Shown here: positions 16,773 through 24,913 of the stretch, piece after piece | Layout: each line of letters starts with the position of its first letter | Position numbering within the stretch: position 1 is the first letter of the stretch | NCBI GenBank assembly: GCA_963736235.1 | Contig: CAVTOR010000031.1 | Span: forward strand, 682,001-746,000 | DNA length: 64,000 bases | Direction: 5' to 3' | Source of the DNA: CAVORB01 sp963736235 | Lineage (GTDB): Bacteria > Pseudomonadota > Gammaproteobacteria > Chromatiales > Chromatiaceae | Translations under genes and position numbers: made by a program | The notes under the pieces: model-generated | Databases searched by the model: none | What the model was told of the DNA's origin: nothing | Seen by the model: the letters and a program-made list of their open reading frames with translations, nothing else

Positions 16773-17852
16773 ATGGAGTCCGAGGGGTTCGCCCGCTCCC
16801 TCTTGGCCTGGTTCGACCAGCACGGCCGCACGGATCTCCCGTGGCAGCGCGACCCCACGCCATACCGCGTCTGGGTCTCGGAAATCATGCTCCAGCAGAC
16901 CCGGGTGGCGGTGGTCATCCCCTACTTCGAACGGTTCATGGGGCGCTTCCCCAGCGTGACCGATCTGGCTGCCGCTCACCAGGACGAGGTGCTGCACCTG
17001 TGGTCCGGCCTCGGCTACTACGCCCGCGCCCGCAACCTGCACCGAGCCGCCTGCATCATGGTGTCAGAGTACGGTGGAGATTTCCCGCGAGACCTGGCAA
17101 GGATCCGGACCCTTCCCGGTATCGGCCGCTCCACGGCGGGAGCTATCCTCTCCTTGGCCCTCGGTCAACGACATCCGATCCTCGACGGCAACGTGAAACG
17201 CGTCCTTGCGCGCTGCTTTGCGGTGCCGGGCTGGCCCGGGGAAAGGGCGGTGCTCGACCGCCTGTGGGCTCTGACGGAAGTCCTCACGCCGCGGGAACGC
17301 GTGGCAGCCTTCAACCAGGCGATGATGGATCTCGGGGCCACCCTCTGCACCCGCGCAAGACCGCGCTGTATAGCCTGCCCTCTGGGTGACCGGTGCGCGG
17401 CCCTGGCCCAGGGCGAGCCGACGGCGTATCCGCAGCCGAAGCCGAAAAAGCCGATTCCCGTGCGCGAGACGAGGATGATGGCCATCGCCAACGCCAGCGG
17501 AGAGGTCATGCTCGAGCGTCGCCCCCCCACAGGTGTCTGGGGTGGGCTCTGGAGCCTTCCAGAGTGCGAGCCGGATGTCGCGCCAGAAGACTGGTGCCGC
17601 GAGCGCCTTGGCACAAAGCCGGCCCGGGTTGAAAATCTCGCCGAGCGGCGTCATACCTTAACGCACTTTCACCTGGACATCACGCCTGTCCTCGTGCGGC
17701 TGGAATGCCCAACCGAGACCGTCGCCGACGGGAATCGATTCCTTTGGTACGACCTACGGCGGCCCGCGCCGGTGGGCCTTGCCGCCCCGGTAGCGCGAAT
17801 CCTGCACGAGATCGCGGAAGCGAAAACACCTGACCAAGGAGCAGCCTTATGA
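16773..17852 (+). CDS. mutY: Adenine DNA glycosylase
   Basis: A 359-residue MutY that removes adenine mispaired with 8-oxoguanine. I choose the ATG at 16773 (MESEGFARSLLAWFDQHG) behind GGAAGGGG. Catalytic Glu is in WVSEIMLQQTRV, the helix-hairpin-helix is LPGIGRSTAGAILS, catalytic Asp is in HPILDGNVKRVLAR, and the 4Fe-4S ligands are C-x6-C-x2-C-x5-C (CTRARPRCIACPLGDRC). The C-terminal NUDIX-like domain (MLERRPPTGVWGGLWSLPE, HTLTHFHLDI) reads the 8-oxoG. The stop overlaps the yggX start by ATGA, a classic gammaproteobacterial pairing. Confidence 0.96.
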   Translation: MESEGFARSLLAWFDQHGRTDLPWQRDPTPYRVWVSEIMLQQTRVAVVIPYFERFMGRFPSVTDLAAAHQDEVLHLWSGLGYYARARNLHRAACIMVSEYGGDFPRDLARIRTLPGIGRSTAGAILSLALGQRHPILDGNVKRVLARCFAVPGWPGERAVLDRLWALTEVLTPRERVAAFNQAMMDLGATLCTRARPRCIACPLGDRCAALAQGEPTAYPQPKPKKPIPVRETRMMAIANASGEVMLERRPPTGVWGGLWSLPECEPDVAPEDWCRERLGTKPARVENLAERRHTLTHFHLDITPVLVRLECPTETVADGNRFLWYDLRRPAPVGLAAPVARILHEIAEAKTPDQGAAL

Positions 17853-18118
17853 CCCGCATGGTTCACTGCATCAAACTCGGCCGCGAGGCCGAGGGACTGG
17901 ACCGACCGCCCTACCCCGGCGATCTCGGCAAGCGCGTGTTCGAGAACGCCTCCAAACAGGCATGGCAGGACTGGCTGAGACACCAGACCATGCTCATCAA
18001 CGAGAACCGCCTGAGCCCCATGGACCCGAAGGCACGCAAGTTCCTGGAAGAGCAGATGGAGAAGTTCTTCTTCGGCGAAGGGGCCGAGCTGCCGCCGGAT
18101 TACGTTGCCCCGAAGTGA
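17849..18118 (+). CDS. yggX: Fe(2+)-trafficking / oxidative damage protection protein YggX
   Basis: An 89-residue cytosolic protein that protects Fe-S clusters. It begins MTRMVHCIKLGREAEGLDRP with the single conserved Cys of the family, then YPGDLGKRVFENASKQAWQD, HQTMLINENRLSPMDPKARK and FLEEQMEKFFFGEG. It overlaps mutY by 4 bases (ATGA), so both are probably made from one transcript. Confidence 0.97.
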   Translation: MTRMVHCIKLGREAEGLDRPPYPGDLGKRVFENASKQAWQDWLRHQTMLINENRLSPMDPKARKFLEEQMEKFFFGEGAELPPDYVAPK

Positions 18119-18136
18119 TGTCCCCGCTCCCAGTCC

Positions 18137-18165
18137 TTGACGGGCAACAGGGATCTGGCTTTAAT
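18137..18165 (+). promoter_or_regulatory. Sigma70 promoter of tRNA-Phe
   Basis: TTGACG (18137-18142), a 17-base spacer and TTTAAT (18160-18165), both one base from consensus, lie about 45 bases before the mature tRNA. Confidence 0.65.
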
Positions 18166-18211
18166 ACGCGTTTCGCGGCGCCGGCGGTATTCGGCCCCGC
18201 CCTCATCTTCC

Positions 18212-18287
18212 GCCCAGGTAGCTCAGTTGGTAGAGCAGGGGACTGAAAATCCCCGTGTCGGTGGTTCGATTCCGCCCCTGGGCACCA
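18212..18287 (+). tRNA. tRNA-Phe (anticodon GAA)
   Basis: Full cloverleaf: acceptor GCCCAGG with CCTGGGC, D arm AGCTCAGTTGGTAGAGC, anticodon arm GGGGA-CTGAAAA-TCCCC (GAA), T arm with GGTTCGATTCC, and an encoded ACCA end. Phe tRNAs are common integration targets, and a decayed integrase lies just downstream. Confidence 0.97.
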
Positions 18288-18589
18288 TCAAAATAATCGC
18301 TGACAACGACTGCCTGTCGTTGGTCCGCTTGCGTATGTCGTTCTCGTGTAATTGCGCCAGCCAAAAGCGCTTTCTTGCTATCTGGCGCCCTTCAGGCGGC
18401 AGATGCTCAGACGCCCCTTCTCAGGATTTTTCGTCAAATCAGGTATACAGCCCTCAGGCGACAAGCCTGTCTGACTGATCGGTGACTTGCTCTCCGTCGC
18501 GGTCGAAGCCTGGCAACCCTTGCCCCAGACGGGATCACCACACAAGCAACCAAAAATGCAGAAGGCCCGAAACACCGCGAAGTCGCATG

Positions 18590-19162
18590 CTAAGTCACTC
18601 GGGGATTTCTGCGCTCGCAGGCTTCCCACGCGGGAATAAACGTCTCCGTCAACGGCCCCTCCTCCCACGAGCGAAGGGCGCCCCGCGTTCGCGGTTCCGT
18701 CGTCGAATTCCCATAAGGTTGTTCCAGCTTGCCCATCGCTGACTGGATGTGCTCCCCGCTAGCATGCGCGCAACGCTCGACCATCGAGAGCGTTTGTGGC
18801 CGCTGATCCGGTAGACCGTCGGAAGATCGACACCAGCCTGAACCAGGTGAGTAATCGCGGGTGGGGAAGTGTGTGGCAGGCGACCTGGTCAGAGTCCAAC
18901 CCGGCATCCCCGACCACTTGACGGAAAAGCTCGCCGACGGTCGTCGTGTGCCCCTCTCTTGCCGCAGGCACCGGAGACCCCGACGGACGGACAAATAGGA
19001 AACTTGTGGCGGGGTCCGACCGAAATGCGCCAGGAAATCTTCCCCGGCCATCCATTGCCATTCGCCTAACCTCATTGCGTCACCCGTGTCAGGCGCCCGC
19101 AATACCGTGCGCATCGTCATTCGTCCAACCTGATACGCACTTCGCGCCTGTCGGCTGGTCAC
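18590..19162 (-). pseudogene. Decayed tyrosine recombinase (phage-type integrase)
   Basis: C-terminal catalytic-domain fragments of a tyrosine integrase are scattered over two or three minus-strand frames: WQWMAGEDFLAHFGRTPPQ, FVRPSGSPVPAAREGH, TTVGELFRQVVGDAGL, a degenerate HTLPHPRLLTWF corresponding to HxLRHTFATWLVQ, and QTLSMVERCAHASGEHIQ with SAMGKLEQPYG. In an active enzyme the last part would carry the H-x-x-R, His and Tyr residues (HKTLSMVERYAH). Here the nucleophilic Tyr position reads Cys (MVERCAH) and the box II Arg is lost. The N-terminal half is missing. The position next to tRNA-Phe fits an old integrated element. Confidence 0.7.
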
Positions 19163-19685
19163 GACGGTTTTCGGTTACTCCCAAATAGCCAAGGGCGAAC
19201 TCGCTCTGCAGTCCCGGATGATGGTGGCTTGTCGTGGCATTGATATGCACTCGGCGAGGCTCGACGCGGACATCCCCTTGTGACACGGGTAGCAGTTCCC
19301 GGATTCCCCAGGACTATCGCAAGTGACCCGGCCCACATCTTGCTGACGGGAAACCAGCGGCCGCCCCCCATCCAAGGGTGGCTTGACGGGGGCCCCAGGG
19401 ACCAGGGGAGATCGCCCCCGCACCTTGTGGATCGTCTTGTGACTTACTAAGCAACCGCGACCGTCCGAAATGCATAGTATTTATCTAAGCCTAAAGCCCT
19501 TCGCAAGACCGACCGTCTCCGAATGCATGAAGAACGCCTTACCAAGACATCGAAGATGACGCGGCCACATCATCTGATTTTCGCCGCGATTTATCCCGAG
19601 CAGGTTGTACGGCCGAATGCAATTCGCCTTGCGTAATTCGTATCGAGCTCCCTGAAATGCTGGCAGTCAACTGAAAAGATTCTGA
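19163..19685. other. Stretch without a supported gene
   Basis: Short minus-strand frames have no recognisable domain. One contains a CYPCH-type string near 19290, but without other support. Base composition drops toward the right end as the lower-GC cargo gene begins. Probably remnant mobile-element DNA. Confidence 0.5.
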
Positions 19686-21341
19686 ATGGCCGCACCAGCC
19701 TTCAAGGAACGCGCCGCCACCTCGATCTTCGAATCAGAAGATTCGATCGAGGTGTTTTCTCGCCATTTTTTTGAATACCTGAAGAATCACTGCGACCTTA
19801 CTGGCGAGGGGTATGCGGTGATTCAGTGTCTAGAACCCGGCCTAGTGAAGACTTGGCTGGAACAAGGAGGCTCTCTTCGGCACGCCAACCATCCAATCAA
19901 GAGGTTTTTTGAGCTCGTCGTCAATCTCTGCCAGTGCTTTGATTCCCAGTCCGGACACCGAGCTGAGGCGATAATGGATGCTGCCCGGCGAATCGTCATC
20001 GACGCGGACGGGAGGAACGGTCCTTCCGAGGCCGTTTACTACGACGCCACGCATCAACTTGCTCGGGCTCTCGGTCAGCACAATGCAAAAAGTAAAATAT
20101 TCGAGAAGAGACTCGTCGAAACGGAATACGCCCGACTACAAAGCAACGAAGCAAGCTCGCTCATTAGAGAAGCAACTCTGGATGCGGTTTCCGGAAAGTC
20201 CCTACCTGATATGTTCTTTCAATTTCTTCATGAAATCTGGGAAAAATACCTTTACGTCACATATCTTCGAAAAGGCCCTGACAGCGACATTTGGAAACAA
20301 GGTCTAGCGGACACGAAAAATATGGCCTGGTGCCTCACCACCAACGACCGGTCAGCGCTGTTCGTATCCCAGCAACAGGTTTTTGATACGTTAAAACGAG
20401 TGAGGGCGGCCGTGGACACAATCCACATAAACGGTCACAGGGACCTCGCGAACTCCTTCTTCGACTTATTCTATTCAGCATACGTGGAAAAGATTTTGGG
20501 TACAGCTTCGAGCATCCCTAAGTCTGTTGCGAAAGCACCGGCTTCTCTCCTCTCTCCGCCTGTTTCCGACAGGTCTGATACGCAATCAAGCACGAATCCA
20601 GCCATCCTTTCTTTAAAGAAAGGGAACTGGTATCTATACGCGAAGAATGGAATTAGAACCCGCCACAAGCTGATCGAGAGCAACAAAGATCAGGATTGCT
20701 TGCTCTTCTGTAACCTATCTGGAATCCGGTCGATTCGCCTTAGATTCCGAGACGCTGAGGAATTGCTAGGCTCGGGTGGTTTGGATCAGATAGATTTCTC
20801 CTCCGTCTTCAGCAAGGCGCTAAACTACGCGCACGACAGGCTTCCACTTCTCTCGAATAAAGGCAAGACGTATCCGGCTACTTCATTGACGAGCCCCGGC
20901 ATAGAGACCCGATCTGAAGCAGGCCTCCCCACATCGCGCATACTGACGCCTGAAGCAGACCTATCCAGCGCCGGGGAACACGCTATGCCTAGAGGTCAGC
21001 TTGGTCAACATGGCGCATCCGACGAACAGGATCTCGGTCCGGGGTTACTGCCGCACAAATCATTTCACCTCCCAACTACGGAAACGGGGCAGAACAAGGA
21101 GCTTAACGAGGCTTTGCTCGATGTCACGAGGATGAGAACAGGCGCCTGGGCCTACTTTCTTTCCGAGGACAACGAATCGATTACGTGTCGTCTGGGACTA
21201 AAGGTGCCAGAATCTGGAGAGCTGATTTTCGTAGACTCCATCGGAAAGAAGCGCGCTCAACTCCGTCCCGGCGAGTTCGCGCAGCAACTTGCAAGTGGAA
21301 ACGCGGCCATATTGGATTTGGGACTTACAGCCGATGATTGA
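19686..21341 (+). CDS. DUF1631-like protein
   Basis: A 551-residue soluble protein with no signal or membrane segment. Residues 60-270 resemble the DUF1631 family: HPIKRFFELVVNLCQCFD, SLPDMFFQFLHEIWEKYLYV, KGPDSDIWKQGLADTKNMAW and VRAAVDTIHINGHRDLANSF. A linker of about 130 mostly polar residues leads to a C-terminal domain (ALLDVTRMRTGAWAYFLSED, RLGLKVPESGELIFVDSIGK) that repeats the layout of an earlier block (NWYLYAKNGIRTRHKLIESN), like paired PilZ-like beta barrels as seen in some DUF1631 proteins. GC is clearly lower than in the flanking DNA. The next gene is a PilZ protein, so a c-di-GMP link is plausible but inferred. Confidence 0.65.
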   Translation: MAAPAFKERAATSIFESEDSIEVFSRHFFEYLKNHCDLTGEGYAVIQCLEPGLVKTWLEQGGSLRHANHPIKRFFELVVNLCQCFDSQSGHRAEAIMDAARRIVIDADGRNGPSEAVYYDATHQLARALGQHNAKSKIFEKRLVETEYARLQSNEASSLIREATLDAVSGKSLPDMFFQFLHEIWEKYLYVTYLRKGPDSDIWKQGLADTKNMAWCLTTNDRSALFVSQQQVFDTLKRVRAAVDTIHINGHRDLANSFFDLFYSAYVEKILGTASSIPKSVAKAPASLLSPPVSDRSDTQSSTNPAILSLKKGNWYLYAKNGIRTRHKLIESNKDQDCLLFCNLSGIRSIRLRFRDAEELLGSGGLDQIDFSSVFSKALNYAHDRLPLLSNKGKTYPATSLTSPGIETRSEAGLPTSRILTPEADLSSAGEHAMPRGQLGQHGASDEQDLGPGLLPHKSFHLPTTETGQNKELNEALLDVTRMRTGAWAYFLSEDNESITCRLGLKVPESGELIFVDSIGKKRAQLRPGEFAQQLASGNAAILDLGLTADD

Positions 21342-21403
21342 TGACAGATGCCTAGCTAATGGATGTTGTTGCCTTCCTGTGATCCTACTCGAGATTTACG
21401 GCC

Positions 21404-21760
21404 ATGTCTGAAAAACGCCGTTCAACCCGCGTTCCTCTGGCAGAATCGGTAAGCATCGTATTGTTCCAGTCCGGGTCAAAGACCTCGTTCGAGGCGAGGC
21501 GAGTAACCACCGAGACCATTGATGTCTCCGAACTCGGCATGCGGATCCGTACTAAGGAGCCGATCGAAGATTACCTTGTTTTTGATATCTGCGTAGAGTT
21601 GACCGGGAATCCCAGGCGTTACCTGCTCACGGGCGAAAGCAGATGGTGCAGATATAATGATCTGCAGGGCGCTTTTGAGGTGGGCATCGAGATCCAGAAT
21701 GGGGAGGGAACCGATTGCGACGAATGGCGAAAGGTTGTCTCCACGCTGAGCGCCGCCTGA
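21404..21760 (+). CDS. PilZ domain protein
   Basis: A 118-residue single-domain PilZ protein. Both c-di-GMP-binding signatures are present: the basic RxxxR near the start (KRRSTRVPL) and TIDVSELGMRI for the D/NxSxxG turn. Strands LVFDICVELTG and FEVGIEIQNG complete the barrel. It follows the DUF1631-like gene by 60 bases on the same strand and shares its lower GC, so they may be one transcript. Likely a c-di-GMP receptor. The output is unknown. Confidence 0.85.
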   Translation: MSEKRRSTRVPLAESVSIVLFQSGSKTSFEARRVTTETIDVSELGMRIRTKEPIEDYLVFDICVELTGNPRRYLLTGESRWCRYNDLQGAFEVGIEIQNGEGTDCDEWRKVVSTLSAA

Positions 21761-22162
21761 CTCGATCTCAACTGTTCTTGTCATAGCATCCTTGGCAGCA
21801 CGGCATGCGGGGAAATGACTGCTTGTCGCCGCGCTTGCCGGAATCAATCACACGTTAACAAACCATTTCCCTTCCAGGAAGATGCTTACCCAACGCCATC
21901 CTGGCATCAGGTCGGATCGGGCCATCCATGACTCGGACGGAAAACGCAATGAATCAGGGTTCCCGTAATTCTACGACCAATCTTCGCAGCTGACGATTTT
22001 GCCCAAATAATTCCTGGCAGGCTCGACCTCGACGGTTTTAACCAGCCACGCCGCCGTCTGACGAAAGAAGAGACCGGTGGTACAGCCGGGCAAGCGGGTC
22101 GCGTATCCAAAGAGGTACGGAGCGGATGCGCAGAATTCGGATCGCGACGTATGGAAACAGAA

Positions 22163-22186
22163 CGCCCTGGCGTTTAGGCCAGGGCG
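22163..22186. other. Perfect 9-bp stem-loop
   Basis: CGCCCTGGC (22163-22171) pairs with GCCAGGGCG (22178-22186) around the loop GTTTAG. There is no T-run, so it is not a typical terminator on either strand. Similar GTTTAGGCC-type hairpins occur at ends of IS200/IS605 elements, but no transposase is left here. Confidence 0.6.
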
Positions 22187-22870
22187 AAAGACACCACTTC
22201 GGAGGAGACAGAGCAGCCACCCTCCCTGGCAAGCCCCATGGTCGCGGTTTGGACTCCTTGACCGTGCTGTTAGGTTACGCGCAGCACCCACCTTATTCTG
22301 TGATCCTGTTCTCAGGAAACGCTTAAAACCGACGGTCTTCCCCGTTGCCAGCCATCGGGGAGCGCGATGCCTGCTAGAAGCGGCGGTGGCCTGTCACGAC
22401 CAGATCTGGGACGGAGGCCAGTTCGAAGGTTGCGCTGGATACCATCTGGACACTACCGCGAGTGAAGGGGCGAACAGGCAAAAAGTTGGCTCAGTCTGGA
22501 AACGGCCCGCGAGCCCAAGGAAAGTGCGAGTGTCGCGTATTAAAGCCCCTAACCGGCTTTCTGTTGCCTGTTTCCGGTTTCCAGGAACGCCCCGCCAGCC
22601 GTTAATGGTACCGCCACTGCGCACAACGGTTGCAGCCGCGCCGCCGAGCGGCATTCGCCCGCCGGCGGTCATCGGCCAGCCGAGGACAACTTCGACGCGC
22701 CGTCTGATACGGAGCGAGAACCGTTGGTCTCGCGCTCAAGGCCAAACCTCGTCGCTCCGGGCCCTCGGTGTCCGCGTCGAACGCGGTACAGTTTCCGTCC
22801 TCCATGAACAGCTTCGCCGCGAAGCAGGGCACGGCGTTGCGACGAATGCGTCTCCATCAGCGTCTTGAAC

Positions 22871-22888
22871 AATTGACGTATGTCAATT
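22871..22888. promoter_or_regulatory. FNR/CRP-family-like palindrome AATTGAC-N4-GTCAATT
   Basis: A perfect 7-bp inverted repeat with a GTAT spacer. The core TTGAC-N4-GTCAA has the half-site spacing of FNR/DNR-type operators (FNR itself prefers TTGAT-N4-ATCAA). It lies 425 bases upstream of the hydrogenase maturation gene, the only intact operon nearby, so oxygen or redox control of the hydrogenase is a reasonable inference, although the distance is long. Confidence 0.4.
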
Positions 22889-23312
22889 TTTCCTCCGACA
22901 ACAAGGCTTGGGGTAAAAGCCAATAAACAGCGTGACCAGGCTCACAAAAATGTTCGGAAATCCGGCGTAGCTTTGCCATCCAAAAGAGGCCTGTGAAGCC
23001 GAGTTCACCCCGAGCCCTGCCGGGGAAAGCACATGCTTCCTGACTCACCGAATAATAAAGGGAACCAGGTTCCCGCGAGGGGCTCACGCTCGCGAAACGC
23101 GAGCAATCGAACATGCGCGCCGAACAATTGGCGCTGCCCCCACCTGTCCGCGCACTCTCGGTAGCAGACGCAAGCCCGCACTCGATACGCCCAGCGCATC
23201 ACAATGCGCTGCGGACGGCACCTCGGACACCCGAATCCTGTTTCGGCCCGGGACCACGCAACACCGGCACCAAGAACTCCGTTCCGGTGAACTGACATAG
23301 CAGAGGTTCGCG

Positions 23313-23756
23313 ATGCACGAGCATGCCTTGCCCGTAAGACTGGGGGCCCCAGAGCCCTCGGTCACCCCGACGGTGCGGGCCGCGACCCTGCTGCACCAGG
23401 TGGCCACGCTGCTCCAAAGCCACCTCGAGACCGGCGAACCAGGCTCCATCGACATCGGACGGATACCGCTTTCCGGGGCTGAACGACGACTGCTGGAAGA
23501 GGTGCTCGGCTTCGGCGAGGTGGAGGCCAGAATCGAGAGCAAGGGCTTGACGCTGGTTCGGGAGGCCGGTGTTCCTGGTGTCTGGTGGCTCGACTACCAC
23601 GACGGATCGGGGGCGGCTATCGCGCGCTTCATTGAGGTCACGGAGGTCCCCGAAATGCTGCGAACAAGCGCCTACGACATGAAAAGAGGTCTTACACGAC
23701 TGAAAGGAAAGCTCGAGCAAGTAAGCGATAGCGAGAGAATCTCGGGGACGATGTAG
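23313..23756 (+). CDS. hupH: HupH/HyaF-family hydrogenase expression protein
   Basis: A 147-residue protein matching the conserved HupH C-terminal domain: DIGRIPLSGAERRLLEEVLG, GEVEARIESKGLTLVREAG and VPGVWWLDYHDGSGAAIARF, ending with a FIEVTEVPEMLRT block. HupH/HyaF proteins help maturation of the Fe-S small subunit of uptake hydrogenases. It is shorter than typical HupH (about 280) and represents essentially one domain repeat. It lies 40 bases upstream of the small subunit gene, which confirms the link. Confidence 0.8.
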   Translation: MHEHALPVRLGAPEPSVTPTVRAATLLHQVATLLQSHLETGEPGSIDIGRIPLSGAERRLLEEVLGFGEVEARIESKGLTLVREAGVPGVWWLDYHDGSGAAIARFIEVTEVPEMLRTSAYDMKRGLTRLKGKLEQVSDSERISGTM

Positions 23757-23795
23757 GAGCCCCAAAAAAGTAACAAGCGTCTCGGAGAACATGCC

Positions 23796-24812
23796 ATGGG
23801 CAACAGAACAACCTTTTTGGAACATCTGCTACAGCAAGGTGTATCGCGCCGTTCTTTCCTGAGGTTCTGCACCCTCACCTGCTCCGCACTCGCGCTGCCG
23901 GCAGGGGCTGCCAAGGTCATGGCGGACACGCTGGCCACATCTCCGCGGCCGAGCGTGATCTGGCTCTCCTTCCAGGAATGCACGGGTTGCACCGAATCGC
24001 TGACCAGGGCCGCCGAACCGACCGTCGCTTCGCTGATCCTCGATCACTTGTCGCTGGATTACCACCATACACTGCAGGCCGCGGCGGGAAATGCCGCCGA
24101 AGCGGCACGCCTTACGGCCATGGAAGACAGTTACGGCCGGTACGTGCTGGTCGTCGACGGATCGATTCCGACTCAGGAACAGGAGTCCTGGTCGACCATC
24201 GCCGGGCAAACCAACCTGCAGATGCTCGCCGAAACCGTCGAGGGAGCGGCGCTGGTCGTGGCCGTCGGAACCTGCGCCAGCTTCGGCGGGCTGCCTGCCG
24301 CGACCGCGCTTTACGCCTCCAACCCCAATCAGAGCTCCGCGGCCGGCGTCGCTGAGCTCATGGATCTAGGGGCAATCGCCTCCCGGCCCCTGGTCAACGT
24401 ACCCGGATGCCCCCCGCTGCCCGAGGTCATCTCCGGCACCATCGCGCATTTTCTTGCCTACGGCGACCTGCCGGAGCTCGATGCGTTAAATCGGCCAAAG
24501 GCCTATTTCGGCAAGACGGTCCACGACACCTGCCCCCGACGCTCCTTCTTCGACAAAGGAAAATTCGCCTTGGCATACGACGACATCGGCGCCAAGCGGG
24601 GCTACTGCCTACTCAAGCTCGGCTGCAACGGCCCGGAGACCCACAACGCCTGCCCCACGAAGAAATGGAACATGGGGACGAGCTTTCCCATGCATTCCGG
24701 CCACGGATGCCTCGGTTGCTCCGAGCCCCAGTTTTGGGACCGTGGACTCGCCCCGGACGGCAGCAGCTTCCTCAGCAGTAGCTTCTATCCTGACCTGCCG
24801 CCAACGAACTGA
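23796..24812 (+). CDS. hyaA: [NiFe] hydrogenase small subunit
   Basis: A 338-residue electron-transfer subunit with three Fe-S clusters, exported folded by Tat: the twin-arginine signal is SRRSFLRFCTLTCSALALPA at residues 17-36. Proximal cluster ligands are in ECTGCTES (Cys62 and Cys65), GTCASFGG and VPGCPP. The medial and distal clusters use HDTCPRRSFFDKGKF, GYCLLKLGCNGPETHNACP and HGCLGCSEPQFWDRG. The chain stops 27 residues after GCLGC with no C-terminal hydrophobic helix, unlike membrane-bound HyaA/HupS, so it should be a soluble periplasmic or otherwise anchored enzyme. No b-type cytochrome gene follows. Confidence 0.95.
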   Translation: MGNRTTFLEHLLQQGVSRRSFLRFCTLTCSALALPAGAAKVMADTLATSPRPSVIWLSFQECTGCTESLTRAAEPTVASLILDHLSLDYHHTLQAAAGNAAEAARLTAMEDSYGRYVLVVDGSIPTQEQESWSTIAGQTNLQMLAETVEGAALVVAVGTCASFGGLPAATALYASNPNQSSAAGVAELMDLGAIASRPLVNVPGCPPLPEVISGTIAHFLAYGDLPELDALNRPKAYFGKTVHDTCPRRSFFDKGKFALAYDDIGAKRGYCLLKLGCNGPETHNACPTKKWNMGTSFPMHSGHGCLGCSEPQFWDRGLAPDGSSFLSSSFYPDLPPTN

Positions 24813-24913
24813 CAGGGGCCACCTGCTTCAGCTAGCAACCAAGCCAAACGAATACAGGCGCGCCCGGGCCGCAGGCCGAGGTAGCGCGCAACGAAAAGCG
24901 AGGGATTAACCCA

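Larger units (their letters stand above)
21761..23312. other. 1.5 kb with no defensible gene, upstream of the hydrogenase operon
   Basis: I find no frame with a recognisable domain. The longest, 22077-22868 on the plus strand, has Arg/Pro-rich shadow composition and no ribosome site. The stretch holds a strong stem-loop at 22163-22186 and a perfect palindrome at 22871-22888, listed separately. A weak resemblance to a transposase-type tail (AIHDSDGKRN near 21925) is not enough to call a gene. The last 400 bases should contain the promoter of the hydrogenase genes. Confidence 0.6.

Noticed and set aside
22077..22868. 263-codon plus-strand frame upstream of the hydrogenase genes
   Set aside because: Arg/Pro-rich shadow composition, no ribosome site, no domain. 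It spans a hairpin.
23113..23295. 60-codon frame before the hupH gene
   Set aside because: No ribosome site and no resemblance to hydrogenase accessory proteins. It is read across promoter DNA.
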